DNA of 64,000 nt, from positions 80,543 to 144,542 of the forward strand of contig NZ_JBMSDT010000018.1 in the NCBI RefSeq assembly GCF_049445795.1, given 5' to 3'. This DNA is from Larkinella sp049445795 (GTDB lineage: Bacteria; Bacteroidota; Bacteroidia; Cytophagales; Spirosomataceae). The notes below the pieces were generated by a model. That model searched no databases, was not told the origin of the DNA, and saw only the letters and a list, made by a program, of their open reading frames with translations. The position numbers and the translations under genes were made by a program. Of this stretch, positions 51,395-60,512 are shown piece after piece (position 1 is the first letter of the stretch; the number at the start of each line of letters is the position of its first letter).

Positions 51395-52326
51395 TAGAGC
51401 ACCGGCAACTGGCTTTCGATCTGCGCCCGGCGGGGTTCGTACTGGGGCGGTAATTTCAGATTCGTTCCCAGTTCGCCGAGCGGTTCGTCGACGGTAAAAC
51501 CGGGGTTGTCGGTGGCAATTTCGAACAGGACGCCCCCCGGTTCGCGGAAGTAAATCGAATGGAAATAATTCCGGTCGAGGGGCTCGGTGACGTTGAAGCC
51601 CCGGGCGGCAATCCGCTCCCGGAACGCCATCTGGGCGGCATCGTCTTTGACCCGGAACGCGACGTGGTGAATCGTTCCACTGGCCACCTGGCCGCGTTTT
51701 TCGCCCGGCACTTCGACCAGGTCCACCAAAGCCGCATTCGGAACCGCGTCGGTAGTAAATCGGTAGCGATTGACGTGCTGCTCAACAAGTTGGTAGCTAA
51801 AAATATCCGTCAGCAAATCGGCCGTGTTTTTGATCGATTCGAGCGTCAGCGTCACGTTGTGAAAGCCTTTGGTCGCTACGTCGGCGTTGACGTCGGCGGT
51901 TTCCCAGGGCGCGCGCTCGTCGGCGGTTTTCGAAACGATCAACTCCAGCTTCAGACCGTCGGGGTCCAGGAACGGCAGGTATGTTTCGCCAAACCGCTCG
52001 GTGGGTTTGTTGTACAGAATGCCGCGCTCCTGGAACCGTGTCAGCCAGAAATCCAGACTTCCGGCGGGCACCGAATAGCCAATTTCGGTCGCCATGCCCG
52101 TACCGCGTCGGCCCGGCGCGGTACCTTCCCAGGGAAAGAACGTCAGGATGGTGCCCGGTGAGCCGGTTTCGTTGCCGAAGTAGAAATGGTACGTTTCCGG
52201 GTCATCGAAATTGACGGTTTTTTTGACAAACCGCAGACCGAGTACGTTGGTGTAAAAATTGAAATTGCGCTTTGCCGTACCGGCAATGGCCGTGATGTGG
52301 TGAATGCCTAGAATGCGATTTTCCAT
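51394..52326 (-). CDS. ring-cleaving dioxygenase/glyoxalase (VOC) family protein
   Basis: A 310-residue tandem VOC-fold metalloenzyme, starting at the ATG at 52326 (MENRILGIHHITAIAGTAKR). The first module spans about residues 1-140 (with LGLRFVKKTVNFDDPETYHF and a metal histidine in GIHHITA). The second spans about 150-300 (GFHNVTLTLESIKNTADLLT, TIHHVAFRVKDDAAQMAFRE and FREPGGVLFEIATDNPGF with the glutamate ligand). It resembles the 'glyoxalase/ring-cleaving dioxygenase' proteins linked to MhqO/YkcA-type quinone and electrophile detoxification. A WYL regulator is divergent and may control it. Confidence 0.88.
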   Translation of the reverse strand: MENRILGIHHITAIAGTAKRNFNFYTNVLGLRFVKKTVNFDDPETYHFYFGNETGSPGTILTFFPWEGTAPGRRGTGMATEIGYSVPAGSLDFWLTRFQERGILYNKPTERFGETYLPFLDPDGLKLELIVSKTADERAPWETADVNADVATKGFHNVTLTLESIKNTADLLTDIFSYQLVEQHVNRYRFTTDAVPNAALVDLVEVPGEKRGQVASGTIHHVAFRVKDDAAQMAFRERIAARGFNVTEPLDRNYFHSIYFREPGGVLFEIATDNPGFTVDEPLGELGTNLKLPPQYEPRRAQIESQLPVL

Positions 52327-52519
52327 GACTGGGTTGGATGAATGACCGGGGAAGTTAGGAAAAAGCGCGGCCATTTGGCAAGAAAACCGTCGGGATTTAG
52401 GGGAAAAGCGGAAGATAGGAATGGGGCGACGAATGTTCTCTTTTTTTACTACCGAAAAATAAAATTAAGTAACAATACTCAGGCAGTTTTCTTAATTAGC
52501 GCACTCGACGTTCTCACCT

Positions 52520-53413
52520 ATGACGGAGCAACAGAAGCTTTTACGGGTATTTAAATTGATTCGGTTGCTCAAACAGCGGCCCGGCAAAACCATCGGCCAA
52601 CTGGCTCAATCGCTGGAGACGACGACCCGGTCGGTGTACCGGTATTTGATCTTTCTGGAGTCGGTCGGCTACGAGGTGGACCGCGACGGAAAACCGCCCC
52701 GCTATTTTATCTTCGAGGACGAAACCGTCCGCCAGGCCCGGTTTACGGAGGAGGAAACGCAGGTGATCCGGCACGCGATGGCCAGCGTGGCCCCAACGCA
52801 TCCGTTGCTGCCGGGGATTTGGCAAAAGCTGTTTTTGGCGTCGACCTTACAGCCGCTGGCGGATGGTCTGGTAGACCTGCACCAGGGCCGGATCGTGGAG
52901 CGCCTGGCGGAAGCCCTGCGGGACCAGCGGCAGGTTCGGCTGATCCGGTACCAGTCGACAAATTCGAATACCGTGGCCGACCGGCTGGTCGAACCGCTCT
53001 CGTTCACGGAGGATTACCGGGTGCTCAATGCCTACGAACCCGCCGACGGGCAGGTAAAGACGTTCAAAATCCGGCGCATCGAGGATGTGGAAACGCTGGA
53101 GATGCCCGGACACTACCGGAGCGTAGATGAGCCGCTGGATTTATTCGGTTTTGCGGGGCCGGAAAAAATACGTGTCGATCTGCTATTCACCAATCGGGCC
53201 TATCGTCTATTCATTGAAGACTTCCCGCCTGCGAGGGCGTATACGTATGCCCGTCATGATGCCGGTTTTCCGTACGGCTTCCGAGGTGAAGTCCGCGATT
53301 TTCGGGGCATCGGGCGGTTTATTCTGGGGTTGCCGGGGGAAGTCAGGGTCGTGGAGCCGGAGGGCTTGCGGGCGTATTTGCGGGGGCGAATCGGGGAGTT
53401 TGAAGGATTGTAA
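52520..53413 (+). CDS. WYL-domain transcriptional regulator with N-terminal HTH
   Basis: A 297-residue YafY/DeoR-like regulator. The N-terminal winged helix is KLIRLLKQRPGKTIGQLAQS followed by LETTTRSVYRYLIFLESVGY (about residues 10-60). The WYL domain (about 140-215) includes VRLIRYQSTNSNTVADRLVE and PLSFTEDYRVLNAYEPADGQ with FKIRRIEDVETLE. The WCX C-terminal extension follows. WYL domains bind nucleic acid or nucleotide ligands. It is divergent from the dioxygenase gene, with about 190 bases between the starts. Confidence 0.92.
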   Translation: MTEQQKLLRVFKLIRLLKQRPGKTIGQLAQSLETTTRSVYRYLIFLESVGYEVDRDGKPPRYFIFEDETVRQARFTEEETQVIRHAMASVAPTHPLLPGIWQKLFLASTLQPLADGLVDLHQGRIVERLAEALRDQRQVRLIRYQSTNSNTVADRLVEPLSFTEDYRVLNAYEPADGQVKTFKIRRIEDVETLEMPGHYRSVDEPLDLFGFAGPEKIRVDLLFTNRAYRLFIEDFPPARAYTYARHDAGFPYGFRGEVRDFRGIGRFILGLPGEVRVVEPEGLRAYLRGRIGEFEGL

Positions 53414-53449
53414 TGCAGTCAGCCAACGGTAGTTAACCAACTCAAAAAA

Positions 53450-53665
53450 TCAGATGGGCTTAAAATTAGAATACCGTTGCAACAGGTCGGGCGTCAGTCC
53501 GCGTTGAGTGGCTTTGAAGCTAATGTAATCCATTACTTCCAGCAGGTTGCCTGATTCGGCCAGACAATCGGTCACCAACTGAGAAAGCAGTATCTGTTGT
53601 TGCTCCGATAAGGTGCGAAACCGTTGAGCGGTTTCTTCGGGAACAGGAAGTTGGAGTAGTGTCAT
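53450..53665 (-). CDS. hypothetical small protein, 71 residues
   Basis: A 71-residue protein that I do not recognise, starting MTLLQLPVPEETAQRFRTLS and containing EQQQILLSQLVTDCLAESGN and MDYISFKATQRGLTPDLLQR. The pattern (a ribbon-like start and two helices, with 'RGLTPDLLQ' near the end) is often seen in Bacteroidota antitoxin-like small proteins beside PIN toxins. However, the adjacent PIN gene at 53792 has its own antitoxin, so this one is an orphan here. Confidence 0.6.
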   Translation of the reverse strand: MTLLQLPVPEETAQRFRTLSEQQQILLSQLVTDCLAESGNLLEVMDYISFKATQRGLTPDLLQRYSNFKPI

Positions 53666-53791
53666 GATCGACTCGTTTGGTGATTAAAGATACTAATAAG
53701 TAGGCGGGAAAAGTTTCCGCAAAAGAGAAGGCAAGCAGAACCCGGCACTAAAAGGAGTTTTGGGCGTATCTGAAGAGGAGGATTAGTGAGT

Positions 53792-54196
53792 TTAAACTGG
53801 ATGCTTAACGAGTTTTAAACCAAATGTTGGTAAATGGTCAAAATCATGGTCGCTTGTGTGGACTTCCATGTCCAGGTAGAGGCCAAGCACGGCAATCCAC
53901 AAATCGTTCTTTCCCATATTGCGAGCGCTAATCCCGGGCGGAAGTGGGTGACTGCTGAACCGCCCCTGGCTGTAGGCTTCCACTTCGCCATAAAGCCGGG
54001 CTACGGCGCGATTAGGCTCCGCAGTAGGGTACGTATCGAGCAGATGTTGCAGAAATTTGACCTTTTGATACCCCCAGTCATTGCGTAAAGCCAGGGCTTC
54101 AAGTTCTCCGGCTACGATGATGGGAATGATCGTGCGAACCGGGAGCAGCGTCCGGGTGCGGATATGGCGGAGAATGAGGTTGGTGTCAAAAATCAT
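53792..54196 (-). CDS. PIN-domain ribonuclease toxin (VapC-like)
   Basis: A 134-residue PIN nuclease. Acidic active-site residues are visible: Asp4 in MIFDTNLIL, a glutamate in VAGELEAL (31 or 33), Asp98 in GKNDLWIAV and Asp116 in TSDHDFDHL. Such proteins usually cleave tRNA or rRNA when freed from their antitoxin. Its start overlaps the stop of the upstream gene by 4 bases, as in VapBC-type toxin-antitoxin operons. The pair lies in the small-gene area just before the CRISPR locus. Confidence 0.88.
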   Translation of the reverse strand: MIFDTNLILRHIRTRTLLPVRTIIPIIVAGELEALALRNDWGYQKVKFLQHLLDTYPTAEPNRAVARLYGEVEAYSQGRFSSHPLPPGISARNMGKNDLWIAVLGLYLDMEVHTSDHDFDHLPTFGLKLVKHPV

Positions 54197-54432
54197 TGAT
54201 CCTCACGGATTTGTCTTTCCATGTCGTCCCATTCGGCATCGGTAAAGCCGAGATCGGGAATGGGCAGGGATTGTTTGGGCCCCACCAGATCGAAGAATAG
54301 GTCAGCGCCAATGGCTTTAATGACCGCCGGATCGTAGCTGATCGATTGCCCTTTTTTCAGTTTGGCAACGACAATGCCGTTGACAATGAAAGCGTCAGGT
54401 GTTTCAATAATAGTCGGTTGCTGCGGAGTCAT
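54193..54432 (-). CDS. antitoxin of the PIN toxin
   Basis: A 79-residue acidic protein. The N-terminal half (AFIVNGIVVAKLKKGQSISY) could form the DNA-binding part. The C-terminal half (IPDLGFTDAEWDDMERQIRE) looks like the tail that wraps the toxin. It is assigned mainly by position: it precedes the PIN gene with a 4-base overlap. Confidence 0.7.
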   Translation of the reverse strand: MTPQQPTIIETPDAFIVNGIVVAKLKKGQSISYDPAVIKAIGADLFFDLVGPKQSLPIPDLGFTDAEWDDMERQIREDQ

Positions 54433-54533
54433 GTGACGAAGAAGTTAACCTACCAAAAATACGAAAATAAGTGCGGAAAGGTTTCTATGAACAAAAAGAC
54501 AGCCCGGACCGAAATGGAAGAAGACAATGGAAT

Positions 54534-54704
54534 TTACTTGTTGCTTTTCGCGGCCCGTCTGGCTTTGGCGATCCGGCGCAGGGCTTCCTCGCGGGAAAGC
54601 CGCTCGGTGGGGAGACTCAGGATTTCCTCCCAGGTCATTTCGCGGATAGTTTTGCCGGTGATTTCATTCTTAACCGCACCAAAATCTTTTGATTTCCTGT
54701 TCAT
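54534..54704 (-). CDS. small hypothetical protein, 56 residues
   Basis: The minus strand from ATG 54704 encodes 56 residues, MNRKSKDFGAVKNEITGKTI ... EEALRRIAKARRAAKSNK, ending TAA at 54534. The sequence is coherent: MTWEEILSLPTERLSREEAL would form a helical unit, and the C-terminus is strongly basic. Codon and GC use match the host. I do not recognise the family. It lies 101 bases upstream of the antitoxin on the same strand and may be part of that operon, perhaps a third regulatory component. Confidence 0.55.
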   Translation of the reverse strand: MNRKSKDFGAVKNEITGKTIREMTWEEILSLPTERLSREEALRRIAKARRAAKSNK

Positions 54705-54801
54705 CGGGCAATTGAGTTTTAACTAAAGGTATTGGATAAAATTAAGTGACGGCATTTGTCACAGAATCAAATTTGCTTTGCTGACGTAAAACAAACAAGG
54801 T

Positions 54802-56631
54802 ATGCAATCAATTACATTTAACCGATCTTCCAATGTTTTGCTCAATGTGGGTATAGTAGCTTTATATCAGTATCTCGAACGCTACAAGGCAGATATTGAC
54901 AATACACTTGAGTTTAAATTGTCCGCTGATTTGCTTTCAGTTGAGCATGTTGACCTACTTTCTGTACTGGAAGCTATTTACTGGCGTATGGGGCGAGAGG
55001 TGTATGACACAAGCGGTAAGAATGCTTTAGAAAAGATTGATAAATACTATTTTATCCGTCAGCCATTTGAAGCCGTTCCATTCGCTAAAATGAAAACATA
55101 TGGCTTGGCGGAGTTAATTACAAACGACGCACAACCAACCGCAAGCAAAGAAGGAGAAAGCAAAAGGTTTAATGCGTTGCTTAATGAAGAGCCAGATTTT
55201 GCACAGAAAGTGGCTTTATTCTTGCACAGTAAAGGAAAAAAACTTAAACTCTACACAGTCATTGAAAATAGTGTCGTTGAAAACGAAAAAATCAACGGTA
55301 AAATAGTAGAAAACACAGGCGGAGATTCAAACATATTCATTGGTGCTGGTTATAAGAAACTAACCGATTTGGTGTTTGACTGGCGATATATCAATCCCGG
55401 TAGGGATCGATGTTCACTTACAGGCGATGGCTACGAGAAACTTATAGATTCAACGTGTACCTCGCCTTTTATTAAAGGAATAAAAAATTTTAATTCGTTT
55501 TTAAAGGGAGATTCGTCTATCCAGCTGGGCTGGAAGGCAGTGTATATAAGCCGTTTTGCGCCCAAATTGTGCTTTTATGCATACATCAGCGGATTAGACA
55601 GTATGGTAAGCTATTTATTTGAATCTGACTCATTGTTGAACTTGCAAAAATTATATGCTCAAAATCAATCATTGTTCAAAGACAAGCAACAATTAATTGA
55701 TTCAAATTATCAGTCAAACTTTAGCCTATATAATTTTGGATACGGTTCAAAATCTGATGAGGACCGTCTTTCAGCTGGCAAAGATTATACAGAGCGTGCT
55801 GAGATTTTATTCATGCTGATTTACACCGTATATCGAAATTTTTTGTTCGGGCGCGGCCTGGAGAAACTGCAACATGAAAACGATATAAAAGATATTTTCA
55901 GTGACATCTTCGGGCAACCAGCTCCTATCAATCTCATTTCATTCCAAGCAGATAAGTTCGCCAGTACTCTTCGGCCTGGGGCCTACGAGACATTTAATAA
56001 TTTCAAATTTGTCATTCGATTGTTGGCCCATCTTGAAGTCAATAAAGTTAATTTTCGAAATCTGCTGGGAAGTCTTAAATTGCTTAAACCATCTGAGAAA
56101 AAGAACAAGAATCATTATCGCCTAGAGCGGCAGCTTCGTAACGCGGTCTTGGATAAGGTACTAAAGGGCAAATCTGTACTTGACGAAATAGAGAGTCTTT
56201 TCTTTCAGTGCTATATCTATCTAAACTCGGCTGAACCGGTCGGTTTCAAAGACTACAAACAACTCCAACTATTTATTGAACTATACGAACCAATCATTCA
56301 GCTCACGATGGACAAACCAGATTACAAAACCCTTCAAGAACGAGCCATCAAACTCGGCTCAAGTATTGGTATGAGTGTAAAAACATACGATGAAGGTGAT
56401 GCACAGAGCAATGCTAAGGATGCTCGTGGTTATATCATCGGTCTGCACAAAGCTCGAACTTCTGAGCAGTTCCGTGAAGCCATAATCCGTTTCCAGACAA
56501 AATATGGCCTAGTTGTGAACGCTGATTTGCTGAACGGCCTGAGCGAAGAAAATTTTGTCTTCGTTAAGCAGTTTGCAGTAATCGCAGCTCTTAATATCGT
56601 CAATTCAATTATTAAACCCCAAAACAATTAA
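54802..56631 (+). CDS. cas8: type I-B CRISPR Cascade large subunit Cas8 (Cst1-like)
   Basis: A 609-residue protein in the place of the Cascade large subunit, which recognises the PAM and recruits Cas3. Size and position (first of cas8-cas7-cas5-cas3) match type I-B Cas8b/Cst1 proteins. It begins MQSITFNRSSNVLLNVGIVA. The zinc-binding CxxC pairs named in the Cst1 family are not obvious (single cysteines in DRCSLTGDGYEKLIDSTCTS), so they are probably degenerate. The gene is clearly AT-rich, unlike genes to its left. Assignment rests on context and the Cst2-type Cas7 that follows 5 bases later. Confidence 0.82.
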   Translation: MQSITFNRSSNVLLNVGIVALYQYLERYKADIDNTLEFKLSADLLSVEHVDLLSVLEAIYWRMGREVYDTSGKNALEKIDKYYFIRQPFEAVPFAKMKTYGLAELITNDAQPTASKEGESKRFNALLNEEPDFAQKVALFLHSKGKKLKLYTVIENSVVENEKINGKIVENTGGDSNIFIGAGYKKLTDLVFDWRYINPGRDRCSLTGDGYEKLIDSTCTSPFIKGIKNFNSFLKGDSSIQLGWKAVYISRFAPKLCFYAYISGLDSMVSYLFESDSLLNLQKLYAQNQSLFKDKQQLIDSNYQSNFSLYNFGYGSKSDEDRLSAGKDYTERAEILFMLIYTVYRNFLFGRGLEKLQHENDIKDIFSDIFGQPAPINLISFQADKFASTLRPGAYETFNNFKFVIRLLAHLEVNKVNFRNLLGSLKLLKPSEKKNKNHYRLERQLRNAVLDKVLKGKSVLDEIESLFFQCYIYLNSAEPVGFKDYKQLQLFIELYEPIIQLTMDKPDYKTLQERAIKLGSSIGMSVKTYDEGDAQSNAKDARGYIIGLHKARTSEQFREAIIRFQTKYGLVVNADLLNGLSEENFVFVKQFAVIAALNIVNSIIKPQNN

Positions 56632-56636
56632 ACCAC

Positions 56637-57569
56637 ATGACTTCCGAACAGAAGCCTAACAGCATCACCATCACATATCTGTCTAAAGTATCGTTTGCCA
56701 GTTTGAACGGAGCAGACAAAGAGGTAGACAATATCAATCCCATCAAAAAAATCACGTTGAGTAACGGCCATGAACTCCCCTATGTGTCCTCGCAGGCCAT
56801 ACGTCGGGCGTTACGCGACCGCTTAGGTGAGATGGGTCATAAACTATCACCAGTTCAGGAAGCTAGTGCGAAAAAAGGGGCACCTAAAACTCAAATTCAA
56901 CCGGCCGATTTTATCGACGATGATTTGTTCGGGTATATGGACGCGGCTCCATCCAAAGAGGAAAAGGGGAAAGGCACGTCTACTATCCGTACCTCACCAA
57001 TTAGGGTAGAATCGTTAGTCGCTCTCTCAGAATACAAAGGTGACTTGGACTATGCTACCAACTACATGGGTAAGAGTGTTGGGGCTGATCCAAACATTTT
57101 TGAAACTGAGATTCATTCTGGAATTTATCGAGGTACTATATTAATCGAATTAGACCGCGTAGGAAGTGGTCAGGGTTTTGAGAAAGGAGTATCGGATAAT
57201 GATAAAAATAAAGAACGCGTGCTGGCATTCCTGAACGCATTTCGTAACCTGTGGAGCAGTGGTCGACAAACTAGATTTCTGGCTGACATTTCGCCAAAAT
57301 TTATTGCTGCGGCTTGTATGCGAGTCAAAAATCCCATTTTCTTGGAAGCTGTCAACGTAACATTCGATGGCAATATCCAATACGAGAAACTAACTAGTGT
57401 GGTTAATGATTACGAACCGTTTATCGTTCAACACGTCTTTGCTAAACAAGATGCGGTTTTCCCACTGGCTAATAACGTACCAGACTTAAAAATAAATAGC
57501 CTAAAAGATGGCTTCTCTGCTATTGAAAAATGGGTTGAGGATTACTATTCAACATCAAAAGTTTCATGA
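56637..57569 (+). CDS. cas7: Cas7 backbone subunit (Cst2/DevR family), type I-B
   Basis: A 310-residue RAMP-fold protein that forms the crRNA-binding backbone of Cascade. The conserved N-terminal pattern SFASLNGADKEVDNINPIKK then LPYVSSQAIRRALRDRLGEM is that of the DevR/Cst2 family. GIYRGTILIELDRVGSGQGF matches the central strand region. It is 5 bases from cas8 and overlaps cas5 by 4 bases. AT-rich like its module. Confidence 0.9.
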   Translation: MTSEQKPNSITITYLSKVSFASLNGADKEVDNINPIKKITLSNGHELPYVSSQAIRRALRDRLGEMGHKLSPVQEASAKKGAPKTQIQPADFIDDDLFGYMDAAPSKEEKGKGTSTIRTSPIRVESLVALSEYKGDLDYATNYMGKSVGADPNIFETEIHSGIYRGTILIELDRVGSGQGFEKGVSDNDKNKERVLAFLNAFRNLWSSGRQTRFLADISPKFIAAACMRVKNPIFLEAVNVTFDGNIQYEKLTSVVNDYEPFIVQHVFAKQDAVFPLANNVPDLKINSLKDGFSAIEKWVEDYYSTSKVS

Positions 57570-58279
57570 GATATTGTGTTGTTGATATACTTACTCTAAC
57601 GGCATCGTTCCGTAATCCTGATTTTCAGAACTTTCATAAGTCTCTGCCACTCCCTCCGCCTACCACGCTGATTGGATTGGCAGGTGCCGCGTTGGGCCTT
57701 AGTCCTAAAGCAGCACAGACTTACTTTGAGGGGCGGAATTTTCGACTGGGTGTATTTGGGCAATCCGAAGGAATGGCAACAGATTTATGGAAGTACAACA
57801 CGTTTGACGGACTGGGAAGTATAGTTCTGCGGGAACTACTTTACGATAGCCATTTTCTAATTGCCTTTGGAACAGACGACTTTGCCTGCATTGCTGAATT
57901 ACAGGCCGCTTTTCTTAATCCTATTTACTGTTTGACAATGGGGAATAGCGATTCGCTGGCAAAAATCGTTGGAGTAACGATTATTTCAGAAACTAGTCAA
58001 AATAACCAAGTTGTAAACTGTCTAGTGGCTGGCGATGTAGTTGCTGATGTTCTAGAAAATGTAAATAGTTCAACATTGTCATTCTCTATTTACACGACCT
58101 CTGATCCAATTGCTTTTGATTTGCCTACTCGTTTTACTTATGATTCGGATTATGGTGCACGGCAGGTAGTCCGGCGGCAAAAGCTATCATTTATTGGCGA
58201 ACAAATGCAGTTAAATTACCGTGTCGAAGGGATTCAGATTGGGGAGATTTTTGTCCCGGTTTTCGACTTAAAAATGTAA
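57566..58279 (+). CDS. cas5: Cas5 subunit (Cas5t-like), type I-B
   Basis: A 237-residue Cascade subunit that caps the 5' handle of the crRNA. The hallmark N-terminal stretch is LTASFRNPDFQNFHKSLPLP followed by PPTTLIGLAGAALGLSPKAA, the Cas5 beta-strand and glycine-rich loop. It overlaps cas7 by 4 bases and precedes cas3 by 4 bases, so the module is a tight operon. AT-rich. Confidence 0.9.
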   Translation: MRYCVVDILTLTASFRNPDFQNFHKSLPLPPPTTLIGLAGAALGLSPKAAQTYFEGRNFRLGVFGQSEGMATDLWKYNTFDGLGSIVLRELLYDSHFLIAFGTDDFACIAELQAAFLNPIYCLTMGNSDSLAKIVGVTIISETSQNNQVVNCLVAGDVVADVLENVNSSTLSFSIYTTSDPIAFDLPTRFTYDSDYGARQVVRRQKLSFIGEQMQLNYRVEGIQIGEIFVPVFDLKM

Positions 58280-58283
58280 TGCT

Positions 58284-60512
58284 ATGCTTGAACATATTTT
58301 GGCAAAATCGGCCCCGGATGAAGAAACGCTTGTTGTTCATACTAACAATGCTCTTGCCGTTTGGAACGCAGTAAAGATACGATATCAGTCCGTTTTTGGC
58401 TTACCAGATTCATTTTGGGAACAGTCATTCTTGTCTGTACTTTTCCATGATTTTGGTAAAGTATGCGTTAATTTTCAAGACACTATTCACAAGCGAGTTA
58501 AAAACTATGATAACCATATCCGGCATGAGTTTTTGTCGGGTATGGTTCTTTTTGCGCTAAAACCAAAATTTTATTTATTGAACACCCTACCGCTTTATGC
58601 GGTATTTAGCCACCATAAACCGTTAACAGATACGCTGTTTCAGGATGACGCGCTCAAAGAACTACGCATTGAAGATGCTGACTTTAAAGACTTAGCTCTT
58701 TTTGTTGTGAATCGCACTCAAAAAGCCAGTTATGCCATTTCATTTCCGCAGTCAGTAAATGATTACTTCGTCCGTGTATCGATGAGAGGGCTGTACATCA
58801 GATTTGAACAATTTATAAAAAGTACGTCAGCTAACTTAAAGCCGCATGACAGAACCAGCTATATATTCTACAAGGCTATTTTAAATATTTCAGACTGGAC
58901 AGCTTCCGGTCACGAGTCGCTGCCTAAAGGCCTTAGTTATCAAATGAATTTTCTACAACAGAAAATCAGAGAGAAACTATACGAAGATGGAAAAATTACC
59001 ATTGCTAATGATTTTTCGTTTCGACAGTTTCAATTAAACAGCCAGCGGACAGGTTCCGTATTGGCAATTGCTCCCACAGGCAGCGGCAAAACGGAAGCAT
59101 CTCTACTTTGGGCAAGTCAAAAAAAGCCTTTTGATAAGATAATCTATCTGTTGCCTACTCGTGTTACCTCAAACGCAATTTTTAAACGACTGCAATACTA
59201 CTTTGGAGCAGAACACTGTGCGGTCGTCCATTCGTCTGCCTTCTTATACAGAAAGGAGATTGATGACGCTTTTGATAAAAAGGAATATTTGCGTGACAAA
59301 TCTTTTTTCAAAAACGTCAACGTATGCACCGTCGACCAATTACTAACACAGGGATTTAATTTGGGATATTGGGAACTGAAAACTTTCCATTTATTTCAAG
59401 CCAGCGTTATTATTGACGAAATCCACTTATATGAACCTTATACATTAGGATTAATTATTGCTTCGATTCTTTATCTCAAACAAAATTTCCAGACTCGCTT
59501 CTACGTAATGACGGCCACAATGCCGCTCAAATTACAAAATCTTCTAAGAAAGACGTTGGCAATCAATCATGAACAAGTCATCCAAGATACTGAATTGCTT
59601 GATTCTGCTCGAAATCGGTTTGAAGTTAGAAGCGGTTTAGTGGATTCGGTCGATAAAGAGATACGATTAGCAATTAAAGCAGAAAAGAAGGTTCTATTAG
59701 TGGTCAATACAGTGAATGAAGCTATTGGACTTTATGAAAAATATCACTCTTTAACTCGATATACGTTCTGTTTTCACTCTCGATTTATTCAAAAAGACAG
59801 ATTGCAAAAGGAAGAAGAAATTTTACAACTTGAGAAGCAAAATATTCCAATGTTATTAATCGCAACCCAGGTCGTAGAAGTGTCTTTGGATATAGATTTT
59901 GACATACTTTTTACCGAAAATGCTCCAATGGATGCTATTATCCAACGAGCAGGACGTGTCAATAGAAAGCGTGACGCGAATAAAAAGTCGGTAGTCGTTG
60001 TCTTCCAACACCAGTCAATTACCGAAAAGTACATATATCCGCCTGAAATATTAAATAATACGTTTGTTATGCTGACAAGGCATCACGGCTTGCATTTAAC
60101 AGAACGTCAGTTGACAAGATTAGTAGATGAGGTATATGCCGATGCTGAGATTGAAACCGATAAAAACTATGAAAAAGGCTTGAATGCATATGCCGACATA
60201 CAACACCATCTACATTACATCAAAGACAACATTGGCATGAACGAAACGTACACCCGTGAAGGATTGGATTCTGTAAGTGTAATTCCTATGAAATTTAGAG
60301 ATATGCTTATGACTCAAGATATACTCGAAAAGAGCCAACATGAAGTTAGTATTCGGAATTGGCGTTGGCAAGAAGCAAAAAAAAACGGTATGACCTCGAT
60401 AGATACTAATCCTAAACATAATTGGTTCAAATATCTTGACTGCCATTACGATTTTGAGCGTGGCTTGCGCTACAAAAAAAAAGATGAAACCCCTCTAACC
60501 GTTATGCTATGA
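58284..60512 (+). CDS. cas3: CRISPR-associated helicase-nuclease Cas3 (HD + DExH)
   Basis: A 742-residue effector that unwinds and degrades target DNA after Cascade binding. The N-terminal HD nuclease has LFHDFGKVCVNFQDTIHKRV and FSHHKPLTD. The helicase has Walker A APTGSGKTE (residues 263-271), motif II IDEIHLYEP (DEIH), MTATMPL and motif VI IQRAGRVNRKRD. It ends with a run of nine A residues (60474-60482) 30 bases before the stop. It overlaps cas6 by 4 bases (ATGA). AT-rich up to its last codons, where composition changes abruptly to the GC-rich cas6. Confidence 0.94.
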   Translation: MLEHILAKSAPDEETLVVHTNNALAVWNAVKIRYQSVFGLPDSFWEQSFLSVLFHDFGKVCVNFQDTIHKRVKNYDNHIRHEFLSGMVLFALKPKFYLLNTLPLYAVFSHHKPLTDTLFQDDALKELRIEDADFKDLALFVVNRTQKASYAISFPQSVNDYFVRVSMRGLYIRFEQFIKSTSANLKPHDRTSYIFYKAILNISDWTASGHESLPKGLSYQMNFLQQKIREKLYEDGKITIANDFSFRQFQLNSQRTGSVLAIAPTGSGKTEASLLWASQKKPFDKIIYLLPTRVTSNAIFKRLQYYFGAEHCAVVHSSAFLYRKEIDDAFDKKEYLRDKSFFKNVNVCTVDQLLTQGFNLGYWELKTFHLFQASVIIDEIHLYEPYTLGLIIASILYLKQNFQTRFYVMTATMPLKLQNLLRKTLAINHEQVIQDTELLDSARNRFEVRSGLVDSVDKEIRLAIKAEKKVLLVVNTVNEAIGLYEKYHSLTRYTFCFHSRFIQKDRLQKEEEILQLEKQNIPMLLIATQVVEVSLDIDFDILFTENAPMDAIIQRAGRVNRKRDANKKSVVVVFQHQSITEKYIYPPEILNNTFVMLTRHHGLHLTERQLTRLVDEVYADAEIETDKNYEKGLNAYADIQHHLHYIKDNIGMNETYTREGLDSVSVIPMKFRDMLMTQDILEKSQHEVSIRNWRWQEAKKNGMTSIDTNPKHNWFKYLDCHYDFERGLRYKKKDETPLTVML

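Noticed and set aside
54750..54781. Bacteroidota-type promoter before cas8 (TTTG ... TTGCTTTGC)
   Set aside because: The -7-like element is fair, but the spacing to the TTTG is about 14 bases, shorter than the usual 19-21, so it is not listed.
60474..60485. Run of nine A residues near the end of cas3 as a programmed frameshift site into cas6
   Set aside because: A -1 shift reaches a TGA at 60485-60487, so no fusion with cas6 would result. The normal frame gives an ordinary ending.
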